Source of the DNA: Rhinopomastus cyanomelas
Lineage: Eukaryota > Chordata > Aves > Bucerotiformes > Rhinopomastidae
Assembly (NCBI GenBank): GCA_013400115.1
Contig: VXBP01007107.1
Span: 868,001 to 932,000, forward strand
Direction of reading: 5' to 3'
Length of the DNA: 64,000 nt
This document shows, in pieces, positions 12,701-27,700 of this stretch. The notes under the pieces are model-generated. The model did not search any database and was not told the DNA's origin. It saw nothing but the letters and a program-made list of their open reading frames with translations. A program made the translations under genes and the position numbers. Position 1 is the stretch's first letter. Each line of letters begins with the position of its first letter.

Positions 12701-15700
12701 CTATACTTCTTTTTAATAGCACATGTAAGTATTTCACATCTTGTCATCTGTTTAATTTGGTTGTAAAATTTCCATTGCCATCAATAATTAAGATAATTTT
12801 ACTAAACATTTGTTACAGTTTCATGAAGAAAGGCAAATGGCTTGGGACCACAGAGAAGTAGAATTGCAGCGCCAATTAGACCTGTATGATAATCAACAAA
12901 AAGAAATACTTAGTGCAGCTCTAAGGGTACGTGGACCGAATTAACTTAGAAATATGCTCTTAAGCACTTTTTTCAGAGCTATAAAGTTAACATTTATCTT
13001 CTGTGCAGCTGGAAGAGGCTACAGCATCAGTTCCAGACCCTAGTTTGACACTCCCACAGCAACTTGAGTTGGCTTTCAGAAAGATTCAGGAGCATACTCG
13101 AACAATCCTGGAAACTAGGGCAACCTGCAAATCACTGGAGGAGGTAATTAAATGTATAAAGTAACATTTAAAGTGACAACATTTGTAGTTTTGTGCCCTT
13201 TAATTTCATACCCCGAATGTCACTCAGCTGTGACACACAAATTTGTTTTACACAGATAAAATACAAACAACACAATCACACTGTGACTAAAACTAGCTCA
13301 TTTTTCCATTGGAACATTTTATTGGGGAAAATCATTTAGTATTTAGGATACTCTTGCCATGCAAAATTTAGTTGAATGCAGCTGGTTAAATTTATCAAGT
13401 GTTAAATTGAATAAGTAGCGTTACTGTCTACAACTACCTAAAAGGATGTTGTAGCGACGCTGGTGCTGGTCTCTTCTCCCAGATTACTAGTGATAGGATG
13501 AGAGGAAATGGCTTCAAGTTGCGTCAGGGGAGGTTTAAATTGGATATTAGAAGTTCTTTACTGAAGGCATGGTTGGGCAGTGGAACAGGCTGCCCAGGGA
13601 AGTTGGAGTCACAATCCCTGGAGGTATTTAAAAAACAAGTGGATAGCACTTGAGGCCATAGTCTAGGGGTTAGGGAGATGTTGGGGTGAGAGCTGGACTC
13701 AATGATCCTGGAGGTCCTTTCCAGCCATGACAATTCTCTGATTGCAGAATCCTTTTATCTTGGGTTGCTAAACGGGAATTCTGTTACAGAAGATACTTTA
13801 TCATTCTTAAGAATTGTGAAGAACACCAGCTTCTTAATTCGGTAACACCAAATGAGTTGCATAATCATGTTGTGCCAACAAATGGTGCATAAAGGCAAGT
13901 AATGATACTCTTGGGTTTTGTATTCTAACATTAATCCCATACAACCAAAAACAAGTGCAAAGTATTTCCTAACTTCATGTAGACAGTGTGGTACACATTT
14001 TAAAAAGTTATGATCTTTCAGTGTTTGAGTTCTGCAATTGTCTTTCATTGTAGAAATTAAAAGAAAAGGAGAGCGCTCTGTTGAAAGCTGAGCAAAAAGT
14101 TTTATCAAGAGACAAAGTTATAAATGAACTAAGACTTCGATTACCTGCAACATCAGAAGGAGAGAAAATAATGTCTGAATTAGACAAAAAAGATCCAGAG
14201 CACCATCATGCCACGAAAGCTGCTTATCAAACCATTGCAAATATGCAAGCAAGATTAAATCAAAAGGAGAAAGTGTTACAAAAATACCAACATTTGCTTG
14301 CTGAAGCAAAAGAGGTAGTTGAACTTTTTGCACAAAATTTCTTCTATTTTCAGGTTTTATTAGTGGAGTCTTGGTTTATCTCTTCACTAGTGAAATCTTA
14401 AAAGGTTCTGAACTCTGTAGTTTCATGACTTTCTGGAATAGTGCGCATCAGTAGAGTCATCTTGTTATTTTGAACTAACAGGAACAAGACAAAAAATCAA
14501 AGAAGTATGAGGAAGACCTTGGAATTCTACGCGAGAAGTTGAATTTACATGCTGACAATAAATGCAAGCAGGTAGATTTGGTGAGTTGTATGTATTTGTG
14601 AGATTAGTGACATTGTTCCCAAACTTCTAAAATTGTTTCTTACTTTTAACTGAAAAACAGTTCTTTAAATTAATAAAGTAAGATAAGAAAAATAAATGGG
14701 TGATTGATACAGAATTAGTGTATTATTCTTGAGACAGTTCACAAGAGATGGACTAGAAGTCAAGTGTAAAAAAGCAAAGTTGTCATCTGTAAATATGACC
14801 TTTTTCATGTCGTCCTAATTTAGGAAGACTTCTAGGAAATAGAGGTATATTTTGTTTTTCAGTTATTTTCATTCAGTCTGTTTTTAAATTAGTATTAACC
14901 CACTTGATTACAAATTTTCTCACGACACATTATGATACGGTGAAAGCTGTATTGAACTGCATACTCTGTGGATTGTTAGATGCACAAGTCTCTTTTCATA
15001 CCAGGATGACTATAAGATACTAAAGTTCATTTGTCTTCAGAGATGAGTGTAAAATGCATCAGTCATGCTTACCTTTCAATTTAAAACTTAAAATATCCAT
15101 TATTCTGTTTCATAGGTGTTAGCGGAAAAGAATTCATCACTTTCCAGTAATGAGTACCAGCTCCACTTAGCTGAACTGGAGCAAACTGTAGCAGAACAAG
15201 ATAATGCTCTTGCTTCACTTGTTGGAAAATTAAAGAAAACATCCTCTGATTTGGAGAAACAAAAACGAATTACTTTACTGAAAATGAAAGAGTTTGAGAC
15301 TATCAAAGCCCGGTAAGTTTTTAGACTGTTAATGTGCTTCGCTGCTACAGGACTGGTCTATCAAAATGAATACGTTTGTGGAATTTTAAGATTTGTATGA
15401 AAAAAAGGTCCTCACTAGAGTTACTGTGGTAAATTACTTTCACTATGTAGTTCTTTATCAGGATTAATATTAAAAGTTTTGGCTTGGAAGAACACCTTTC
15501 AGTTGTTAGCCATCTTACTTACGCCATTCAGTGACAAAGTATTCAAGGAGTCTAGGTATGAGGGTTATCTTTGAGTTCCTGTGATACTTGCTAATTTGGG
15601 TTTTGAGAATTTTTTTCGCCCCTCGATACATCCATTTGGGCTTGCTGTCGAAGTTTAAACTAAAAAAATACAACACCTTTTTGGGAGCAGGAAATGACAA

Positions 15701-18700
15701 TGCTGCCTTTCCATCTAAGGGCCAAGAGTTAGAATGCTGAGTCTCATTTTACTGATCTTTCGGAGTAATTTTCCTATTAAATGGGAGCCTGACTTAGTCT
15801 TTTATCGCCATTTCCGAATCTGTGTGGCATAATAAAAGATACAAAATTGTGCCCTTTGATATTTATTTTTTTAGAGTTTGCTAACTTAATCATTGCAGTG
15901 TTTCTTAGTATTGCTTATTCCTTATTAGGCTTCAGAAAGAGCACGCATTTGATGTGGAACGACTGAAAGGTGAAGCACAGGAACTGAGGAACACATTGTC
16001 TCAGATGAAGAATGAATTAGCAAATGTAAAAGCTGAACTAGAGATCCAAAAAGAGGCTAATAATAGAGCACCCACAGCAACAATGAAGACCCTGGTGGAA
16101 CAGCTGAAGAGCCAGTTAGCCATAAAAGAGAAGCAGCAGCAAGTTAGTCTTCAAACATTAATTCCTATGTCATGTAATTTCTAATGTTGTTTAATGGTTA
16201 CAAATTCTGTGTATAGTACAGCAGCAAGAATATGATTGTATGATGTAGCAAACTAGAATTGGCTTTTATTGTTTTGTAATGTTCACATTAGCAGCTTTTT
16301 CATGTGAAAGAACTTAAATTTATTACTTTCAGGCTTTGAGCAAAGCAATTCTGGATCTCCGAGCGGAAATGACTGCTAATGCTGAACAGCAGGCTATTTC
16401 TGCTGCATCACAAAAAGAGGCATATATGAATGTCCAGGCAGTTGTTGACAAGCAAACAAAGGAGCTTGTGGTGAGTACCAGCTCATACCACTGTATTGCA
16501 CTGTTGTGTTGTTGATAGTCCTGATTTGGGGGTTTGTGGTTTTCTTTGTTTTCTTCTAGACACAGATAGAAGAATTAAATAAGCAGATCACAGAACTTAC
16601 AGATAACCTTAAAATAAGTAAAAACAGGGAAAGTTCTTTGTCTGATGAAAGGGATGAGTTGAAGCAAGAACTTCAGAGGAAACAAAAAGCATTTGCTAAA
16701 ATAGAGAGAGAAAAAAATGAAATGGAAAAGGAAAATGAAGAACTGAAGAAACGGATTAGGAAGGTAAGCAATGCCATTCAGGTAGATGTGTTTTTTTTAA
16801 AAATACATCATATCTTGGTCAAGTTTTCCATAGATACGGTGGGTTAGGGGAGGGGGAAGATTAAGCACTTTCAGCAGGGATTGAGATTTCTGCTTGATTA
16901 TAAAAAGTATTTTCAACTGGGTTACAGGTGAGGTTTTAGTTTTTGCTGTTGGAAACTTACCTCAAATAAAAGGAAAATACTGAAAAATACTTGTTCCTTC
17001 AAATAGATTTGAGTGAGCCTGAGGAGTTGAATTATGATTTCCGAAGTTCCCCTGAAAAATGGAATTTTTTGATCTTACTGGTTGCACTTATTTCCCTTTC
17101 CCAAAGAAAAGTAAAGGGATTGTAGTAGAATTGCCTATTTTTTTTTTTTAATTCAGCCCCACTTGCTGCTGATTCAGTTTAGAATGTAACATATATTCCA
17201 GTGCTCAAGTAATTGAAGTGTTGTTCTTAAAAGACCTTTTAGGTTGTAAATTGATTCTACCAATTCGAATTAAATTCCTTATTTTTTAAACAAAGAAAAA
17301 TACTTAGGTAGTGGTAATTAAAGTTTGTACACGTTTGTAATTTTTCAGAGTAAAGACGATGAACAAAATCTGATACAAACACTTCAGAAAAAAATTAGGA
17401 GGTTGGAAAGTGAACTTGAGAAGAAGCGTGAAGAAGCAGAAAAAAAAGATGTAAGAGAAGAAAAGGTACGAAGTATTTAAATCATACCTTTTGAAAGTTG
17501 TCATCAGCTTAGGTCTAGGCAGTTCTGCTCTTCCTGTCGCCTCTAAAAAACCTAACTGACCAACCAAACATGATGAAAAGAAATGTAATTTCATAACTAT
17601 GACTTCTTCATGTTTCACATACTCTTTGTTAGTACTGGTATATTGATGCTTTCCTGTCTTTTTTTGTACAATTAGAGATCCGTTACAGATCACTTAGGCA
17701 CATGTTTTAACTAATGTTTAATTTGAAGTTACTGAATTTTAACTTTAAGTAGAGATTTCATTTCTTGTAGGAAAAATTAACTAAAATTACTGCCTACACA
17801 ACAAGAGCATATAAACTGCTGGTGAGCTGAAGAAGACAAATTGTCTGTAAATTGGCCTAGAAAAACAGTTACTTAATCTCTCTTTGCTAACATGTAATTC
17901 CAATTAAAGGGGAACACTGCACTGGTAGCTACAATTTCATAAAGCATGCCGTTCATTTTTTAGAAACTGAACATTAAAAGCTAAGGAAGAATTTGGTAAT
18001 AGCATTAAACTGCATCAGTTTTATACACCAGTCACTCCAGCATACTTAAGGTATCCAGTTGGGCCTGCTGTTTACCTTAAGGTAAATAAATAATACATAC
18101 CTGCTATGGCTTCCTGCCTTAAATTGTTAAAGGAAGAATATATTGTTCTTGGTTATTTAATGTGTTTGCTTATTTTGCTTTAAGAAAAACAATCAAAACT
18201 CCAATGGATAATTTGTCTATGTGCTTCACAGACTTCCAAGGAGGAAATAATTAGATGGGAAGAAAGTAAAAGATGGCAAACCAGAATGGAAGGATTGCAG
18301 AACAAGCTGAGGGAAAAGGAAAAAGAAGCAAATGCTTTAGTCAAACAGTTGAATACATTGAAGGAAATTCATACAAAGTGAGTCTGTGTACATAGATTTG
18401 ACTACAAAATGGGTATATAAGGGAAACCCAAATACATTTGCCACATAATAATTATAACAGTCTCTTATGTTCGTAAAATGCATGTCTAGAAGTTTACATT
18501 GTTATTGAGGTAAAAAAGATTAATTCATTTTCAAGCAGCAGGCTGCTCTTCTCTTATCCTTTCCCTTGTAGAAGCCAACAATTTCTATTTTAAAAAATTG
18601 TGCCTGATTAAAACTGATTTAAGTCCTTTGTTATGTTCCTTATTTGCAACGTGCTGTTATTCTCATGAAACAAGTAACAGCTTTACAAAAACAGGCTGTT

Positions 18701-21700
18701 CCTGTATTTTATCAGACTGCTTGGATTGGATGCTGTTCTACTGTTGGATTTAGCACTACTGCAGTATTGACCATTCTGTTGATTACAGGATGGAAGTCTG
18801 TTTAAAAAAGCACGTGTGCAAACCCTCTGCAGACATCACGTGCTTCATTACAGTAACAGCAGGATTTTACTGATAAAAGGTGCACAAGCCAAAGAAAACT
18901 GCGACTGTAGCTGTTACATTGTGGTTTGAAATGGTTTCACGTGGCATTTATCCTTAGCAAGTCTTGAATTAATCTCACAAAAAACACATGCTTGTGACAT
19001 GCATGATAGCAACACAATATTTGGTGTTCTTTCCGTGATTGACTTCTGGGGTTTGTGGTTTTTTTCTGGTAAAGCTGTACAATCTATAAGGTAACTGTAT
19101 TAAACAGAAAAGGAGATGTAGTTCTTATAGCAAACAAATCACAGATTTGTATAGTTTAAGACAAAAAATATTTTCTCATAAAGAAAGCACATTAGCAGGT
19201 AAAGTTTTATATTTATTGGATGTTGCAGGACTGAACAAGAGAAAAACACCCTACAGGGGAAACTGAAAACTACTGGTGTCACTGTTGACCGTGTTGTCGA
19301 ACTAAGAGCCTCAGAGTCTGAAAAAGAACTCGAAGAACTAAGAAGACGTATTGTAGATTTGGAAAATGAAGTTGCTCATATGAGGTGAGAGGCACTTCCA
19401 AAATAATCTATAAAAAGTCTAAATGAGAAGAAGATATGTTGAAGAGAGGGTCTGTACTAAACCAACTAATTAGCTAAGGAAAAAACCCCAGGAATTTCAA
19501 AACTCCTGCTTTGAGTCTGTAACAGGCAAAACTTACAGCTACTTGGGAGCAATTGCACTTAAATGTGCAGTAGTGGTTCGTTACTTTAAAAAGCTAAAAA
19601 GTATGAAAAACATTTGGCTCCTGCTGTATAACATTAGAATTACAACTTAGAGTTGGTGAAAGTTGGTGGAATTGTGAAGTTGAAATTAGAAAGTGCATTT
19701 TTAATTAGCATATCTGCTGTGACAGTGGATAATGTACCTGAGTAATTCAAGCTATACACAACTCAAAAAAGCAGTTCATGGGCATTACTGGAAATAGTGT
19801 ATATGGCTAGCATGGATTTAGAATAACCATCCAAACAGTACTCAAAAGTCCAGTCCTCTAATCCAAAAGTTCATGGATTTTTTTGCCTTAAAGAGATGCT
19901 TTTCTACATTAACTAGCCATTTGTTTTGGCTTGATTAATTTTCTGATGTAGAACACAGCAAGCAAGCACACGAGATTCCATTATAGAAGAATTACACTTC
20001 AAAAATCAATGTCTTCAGGAAAAGCTTCATGCATTGCAGAGACTGTGTTCAGGAGAGTCATATTCTAGACCCGTGGTGAGTTAATAATGCAACCGTATGA
20101 TTTATGGCATCACTCAACTTACTTAACAAAAATATTTTTAATCCACATGGTATTCTGTGTCATTTAGGTGGTTTTGTTTCAAAAAACATTCTGAACCAGG
20201 AGATACTCAGCTTTTCTATGAGATACTCAGCTTTTACTGTTTTTAAAAACGCAGCAGAACAACTGCCCCCAAAAAACCTCAAAAACACAAAACTTGCTGT
20301 TTCTATCCTCTGCAGTTATAAAGTGAAATATTCATCATTGTAACACACGGAGAGAAAAAAGGGATTTGTGTTTTTAAATATGTGATTCTACAACAGAGAC
20401 ACTACTGCTATATTCCGTGTTGATCGAAAAACTGGGATACACATAATTTGGGGAAATATTGAGCTGCATTTCAGTTAGATTACAGTTTTTGCTGTGTTTT
20501 GATGTGTCCAACATGCATTATTTGGTTATCTTAATCTTTCCCGAAATAGATTAGCAGTACTGTCTACATTTCTTTTATTTCCTGTTTTGTTTACTGTCTT
20601 CTGCTTTTCTTTCATGCTTCATTCTACTTCAATCAGGGTACATATGACCAAACTGAACTGACCATGTCTGTTCCTCTCAGTATCAATAGAAACAAATATT
20701 TGAATTCCCTTCAAAAGAAATCTGTTTCCAGTAGGGATGAAATCAAACATCAGACTAATCATAGCATTACTGATGACAATGGAATAGATGAGGAAGCAGA
20801 CATGCAAACAGGTGTCGTGCATAATGAAGCACATGAGGCTGCTGTGGATGCAAGCAGAGAAGGATCTCCTGAACAGCATCTTGAAGATAGTGAGAAATGT
20901 AAGGACGCAGATATTTCTAAAGAAGGACTGAAAAATAAAAATATAGCTGAAGCTGATGAAGAGAACTCCAGTGAAAGAGAAGAAAATATAATGCAATCTG
21001 AAAATGGAAAACTTAATGAGAAATTTGAAAAAGAGGCTAGGAAGCAAGAAATACTCAAGCAATCAAATGTTGATGAAGAAGAAAGTGTGGAAGAGCCTGA
21101 AGCTGACATAATGTCCTGTAATCGGTCTGATTTGGGGAAACCCTCCAATCAAGTTAATGACCATGAAGCAGAAACAATAAATGTGACTAATGAAATGGAT
21201 GAACACACTGCAGATGAGAAACATGACATTTACGAGAGTGGTACAGAGGGGATCAGAACAACCCCAGAACTTTGTGACATGCCTGAGGTTTGATACTGTG
21301 GCTGTCCTCCAGCATTTTGTCTTATAAGTCATGTAGACATAGAATAGTTTAGTCTTGATAATGCATTGGTTTTCTGTGCGTGGTCTAGAGGGATATTGAA
21401 GTGTAGTCACCAAGTGGGTCATAAAGCAAGGCTAATACATGATGGGCGTTCGTGTCAGCTCACAGGAAAGCTACTGTCAGTGTTAAATTTGGATCCAGAA
21501 AGATTGCAGATAATCCTGGTGATACATGTGAACATACTAGTTCACAACCTTGATTAAGAGATTTATGTGGTATTACCTAAGAAAAAGTATGTTTTATTGA
21601 AGCCAATTATTATTAGTGATTAATAAATGAATCATATGCTTGATTACATGAATACGTATCTAAAAACTGTTTTATTCTTTACTAGTCAGACATAATAATT

Positions 21701-24700
21701 TACCATATGTTTATGATTTGAATTGGCAATATGAGGCATGCAGAGTACTCATTATCCATGGAGGCCAGTAATTTCCATTAAATGATAACTTAGGATTCTG
21801 GGATCTAAGAACTGGAGTTACATACTGCTCTTCCTGATTTGCTCTGTGATCTGTGTGACTTAATTGAGACTCCTTGTGCTATATGAACTGTTTAATAAAC
21901 ATATCAGAATATATCCCATTTTAAATGGAATGGTGTTCCCAGGTACAGTGTCACAGCTTGCTACAGTCATCTTTTCTCATCTTTTAGACATTGGGATTTA
22001 TTTCTACACAATAGTTTGAGAGGTAATTTTGGACAAAATTTTTACAGATTTATAAAATTTTCTTTAAGTTTAAACAGGTTGAGAAAATGTAAGAGAAAGA
22101 ACTAAAGTCAGAGCAAATTAGACCAAAACTGGTGGTACTGCTGTAGTTCGCTTTGTGAAAAGTACAAATTGTCTATTGCTCTTTATTAGCAGCATGGATA
22201 CAGTGAATGGTGCATTACCACTTAATGATGTTTTTTTCCCCTCTGTTTTTTCAAGCCATCAGGAATACTATCAGATGATCAGTATCGAAGAGAACAAGAG
22301 GTTTTAAAGGAAAATCTTAGATTGTCATCTGAAAACATTGAGATAAGATTTCAGCTAGAACAAGCCAATAAAGATTTGCCAAGACTAAAGGTACTAACAC
22401 AGAATCACAGAACATTGGGGATTGGTAGCGACCTCAAAAGATCATCCAGTCCAATCCCCCTGCCACAGCAGGATCACCCAGACCAAGACCAGGCAGATTT
22501 TAAGCGTCTCCAGAAAAGGAGAATCCACAAACCCCCTGGGCAGCTCCCTCCAGTGCCTCGTCACCCTCACTGGGAAGAAGTTATGGAATCACAGAATCAG
22601 TCACAGGATCATCCAGTTCCAACTCCCCTGCCACAGGCAGGGACACCCCACCCTAGATCAGGCTGGACAGAGCCTCATCCAGTCCAGCCTTAAACACCTG
22701 CAGGGATGAGGCCCCAACCACCTCCCTGGTCAACCCATTCCAGGCTGTCACCACTCTCACGGTGAAGAACTTCCTCCTCACATCCAGTCTAAATCTACCC
22801 ATCTCCAGCTTTGCTCCATTCCCCCTAGTCCTGTTGCTACCTGTAGGCCCCCTTCAGATACTGGAAGGCCACAATAAGGTCATCTGGGAGCCTTCTCCAG
22901 AGACTGAACAGCCCCAGCTCGCTCAGTCTGGCCTCATAGGAGAGGTGCTCCAACCCTCTGATCATCCTCGTGGCCCTCGTCTGGACATGCTCCAGCGTGT
23001 CCACATCCTACTTGTAATAAGGGCTCCAGAACTGAACGCAGTACATGGCTTAGGGGATTTCTTGAAAATAAGTGGATATCTTTTCTGTACATACTGTATG
23101 TTTTTCTTGAATGGTTGCTAGAAATGATGAAAATGTGATTGCAGTGGGGAGCTGCATTCTCCAAGCATTTTTCATAGTCAACCAACTGTAAGTTTTTTAC
23201 TGTTCATCTCAATTTCAGATATAAATAAGTTTCTTATTCCTCTGGGTTTTTTAGGACCAAGTAAATGACTTAAAAGAAATGTGTGAACTTCTTAAAAAAG
23301 AGAAAGCAGATGTCGAACGAAAGCTGGGCACCATTAGAGGGGTGAGTATTATATCAGCAATTTTTAAATGACACTGACATACCCAAAACAATGTTTTACT
23401 AAAGTTAAATTATTTTATGTCAGCGAAAAGCAAACAAATGTGTTCATTTTATTGCCAAAGTGCTATAATTAATTAATGGTATTCACTTAGTAGGACCATT
23501 AGAAAGATGACAGCCACACGATCGAATAGTTGCACTGTCATAGCGTTATTTTATCATTTATATTATCTTCAGAAATATATTTGAAATAAAAAATATGGCT
23601 TATGGCCCTAATAATGAAAAGTATATTCATGTATTTATGTAAATGCATAATACAGTTACAGCTTTTAAATAATAAAGATGGAATTTTGGTTTGATTCAGA
23701 TGTTAGAAAGTGTAAATTATTAGTGAATACTTTTGGTTATTGTACTATGTGAGATGTCATAGATAACTTAAATCTAGCTACTGTCAGCTGCTTTAATAGG
23801 GCAGTGTTTCAGAAGGTGCAGGAAAAAAAGGCTTCAGCAGTGCCCAGTATCTCCCTTTCCACTAACTTGTCAAACTGGCTATGTGACTTTCTAAAAGAAG
23901 CTGACTTGAAAGGTCTACAGTTCCTCTGTAGCTCTTTCACTACCCAAGGACAATGAGATCTACTTCTGGGTACATGGAAGGGATTGTATCTTTCACATTC
24001 TTTTACTTGTACTTTGCATGGGCTGCTAGTGTGTTTGCTTATCTCTTAGGCAGCAGTTATTCTTGGTTAAGGAAATCCTAGTTTAGAAAACATGTTTCAT
24101 GCAAAGGTAATGAGAAGGCAGCAAATTCTGAATCTTCCTGCCTTTTCAGGCACCAAGATACAGCAGAGATTTTTCTTCAACTGCTCTGTCCAACACAAAC
24201 CTCCTAATTCCCCTCCACTAACCATAGAGAGGAAATACAAGAGTAATTTTTACTTCCAAAGCTTGGCTACTGCACAGGTTTATATAGAGATTCAGGGAGT
24301 ACAGTCTTCCTTATTTTCCACTGTACTTCGCTCCTTACCTCTTCAGAAGGAAAAGGCCAATACTTCATGGATCCAGAACTAAACAGCAGCATCTTTAAAT
24401 CATTATTGCTGAGAATGACAGTCACTACAAAGGTGATGAGAAAATAATTTTGTTTGAAGAAGTTTTAACCACTTTTCTACCTTGTAAATGAATGTAGTAA
24501 AAGAAGCAATGCAGAGAAATTAGAAGCTTTTCCCCCCATATTTATTTATTATTACTAGGCGAGGTGAAATATTCCTTGGGAAAGGGCGATACTATCGTGT
24601 TTTAAGATGTCGTTTTTCTGCCATCCACCAGAAGTATGGTTTTGAAATCAGGGCCCTCTTTTTCTTTCTCAAGTTCCCCCTTTTTTTTCCCCCTTCAGAC

Positions 24701-27700
24701 TCTGTTAGCGTTCAGGCAATTCCATTGTCTGTTGGCCAGGGAATTGCTTTACAAGAAAAGCTAAAAAAATGAAGTTGTATGTTATTTGCCTACTGGTTTT
24801 AAAGTACAGCAGATTTTGAGACTAACTGCAGTTTTGTTTGGTAACACAGAAAATGATGGGAGTAGTCGCTATGTTTACTTTTGTGATGAATCATAGAATC
24901 ATCATGGCTGGAAAAGACCGCCAGGACCATCAAGTCCAGCTCTCATCCCAACATCTCCCTAACCCATAGACCATAGCCTGAAATGCTCTTGCTACTTGTT
25001 TTTTAAACACCTCCAGGGATGGTGGCTCTACCACCTCCCTGGAACAGGCTGCCAAACCACTCTCTCAGGAAAGAACTTCTTCCTAATATCCCCCTCATGC
25101 AACTTGAGACCATTTCCTCTTGTCTTATCTTTATTAATTTGGGAGAGGAGAACAGCACCAGTCTTGCTACAACCTCGTTTTAGGTAGTTGTAGAGAGCAA
25201 TAAAGTCTCCTCTCAGCCTTCTCTTTTGTAGACTAAATAACCCCAGTTCCCTCAGCTGCTCCTCACAGGGCCCGTTTTCCAGACCTCTCACCAGCCTATA
25301 TCGCTAAACATTTTGGGGAGCTAAGTATGCAGGAAATTCAGAGTTCAGGTCACACCAAAATATAACACTTTGTTTATAAATATAAATTGTAGTGGGAAAA
25401 TAAGCAATAAAGTAAGATTTGGAGTATTTCAGGATGTTGAAATGAACCGTTTACTTTCTTTTATGAATTTGGTTTTGGGGTTTTTTTTTTTTGCTTTCCT
25501 CTCTCTGTAGGCTGGTAGAAGTGGAAAGACTGTCCCAGAACTGGAAAAAACTATTGGTTTGATGAAAAAGGTTGTACAGAGAGTCCAAAGAGAAAATGAA
25601 GATCTGAAAAAAGCTCCAGCTGTGGTTTCTAGTGAGAAATTACTTGGTCTTGAACAGGAAAATAAGAGGCTACAGGTATTGATTAATCTTCAGTAACTAT
25701 ATTTAGACAGCACTGTATGTGCAAGTTAGTAGGAAAATGGAGCAGCAAGCATGTTATTGACACTGATTAGCACAAATGTGTTTTATAAATATCTAATAGG
25801 AACCATACAGAACAGACAAATAGAACTTCACTTTAGTGTAACACACTGTGTGACTTACGTTGAGGTAGACTTTATGTTAAGGATATATTTAAATATGTGA
25901 CGTTCACTGTGCTAGGAAGGTATAACTGTGCTGTGCTTTAAAAAGGAAAACTCACATTTTCTTCTGAGGATAGTGTATGTGTTTTAACAACTTGGTTCAT
26001 CCTTAGTCTGAAATGGAGAAAATGAAACTTAATCTTGGGAACCAGCTGAGCGTGCATAATGAATCTAAAACCAAAGGAATGGAAAAACTCATTACTGAAA
26101 ATGAGCGGCTCCGTAAAGAACTGAGAAAGGTATGATAATACGTCCCTTTATTTCCATCAGTGCCTGTGGTGGGGTATTTGTAACAAAAAATGATCATTTT
26201 TTATTTCTAATCACTGATACTGCTGTGACAGAATTTTTAAGTATATATGGAGAGGAGACATCTGAGGAGGACCCCGAAAGAGAATTTGGCAGTTATACAG
26301 CTAGTGATCTTGGATGCACCATTTTCCCCTAAATCAGCATTGAACCTGTCTCACCATTGTTTTAGAGAATCCTGTGCCTCGTGTGAGGTTAAGTATTCCA
26401 TAACTTTTGTTTTTATTGAGCAACAGGAAGCTGACAATGGAGAGAAGCTACGAATAGCAAAGAATAACTTGGAGATATTAAATGAGAAGTTAACCGAACA
26501 GCTGGAGGAAACCAGGAAGAGGCTAAATTTGGTTGAAAGCCAGTTTGACAGAGCTGATTGCAAGAGCTGCAAGTCCACTGGAACAAGGTAGGAACAGAAA
26601 ATGTCTTCCTTGATAAACACAAATATTAACTCCTCTTTAAATATTCATAGAATCATAGAATGGCCAGGGTTGAAAGGGACCTCAAAGACTATCTAGTTCA
26701 AATCCTTCTGCATAGGCAGGGACACCTTCACTAGATCAGGTTACTCAGGGCCCCATCCAACCTGGCCTTCAACACTTCGAGGGATGGGGCAGCCACAACT
26801 TCCTTGAGCAACCTGTTCCTCACCACCCTCACATGTCCAGCCTAAATCTCCCCTGTTCAAGTCTGGAACCCTTTCCCCTTGTCCTCTCACTACACACCTG
26901 AATCAGAAGCCCTATCCCAGCTTTCTTGTCGGCTCCCTTCAGATGTTGGAAAGCTGTAGAAGGTCACCTGGGAGCCTCCTCTTCTCCAGGCTGAACAACT
27001 CCAACTTGCTCAGCCTGTCCTTATAGGACAGCCTTCTGATCATTTGAGTTGCTGTCCTCTGGATATGTTCCAGGACCTCTGTGTCCTTCTTATGTTGAGG
27101 ACTCCAGAACTGGACACAGGACTCCAGGTGGGGTCTCACAAGTGCAGGGTAGAGTGGGAGAATCACCTCCCTCGACTGGCTGTCACTGTTTCTTTTGATG
27201 CAGCCCAGGTCACAGTTGGCTTTGTGGGCTGCAAGCACACACTGAAGGCTCCTGTGAAACTTCTGGTCCACCCCCGCTCCCAAATCCTTCTCAGGGCTGT
27301 CCTCAGCCCTTTCTCTTCCCAGTCTGTATCCGTGTGTGGGATTGCCTTGACCCAGGTGCAGAGCCTTGCACTTGCCCTTATTTGAAGTTCATGCAGTTGG
27401 TACAAAGATAGTAGCAAACATCTTAGACTATAATTTTCATAATTTTTCTTCCCTCTTTTGAAGATGGTTTTATAGTATCTGTATTTTATTTTCCTAATTT
27501 ATATTAGTATGTAGAATCACTATACAGGTCTCTGCTATTAATCCAGCAGAGATCTAGTGTCCTTAAGTACTAAGTCTAGCGGCTTCCGTACAGTAGCCAG
27601 TGACATATCTTTCTTCCTCAGATTAGCTGTGGACCTCTGGATAGTTTTGGTAAAGGGAGTATTTTGTGTTCCTTGCTCCTTAATATACTTGTGCTTTGTG

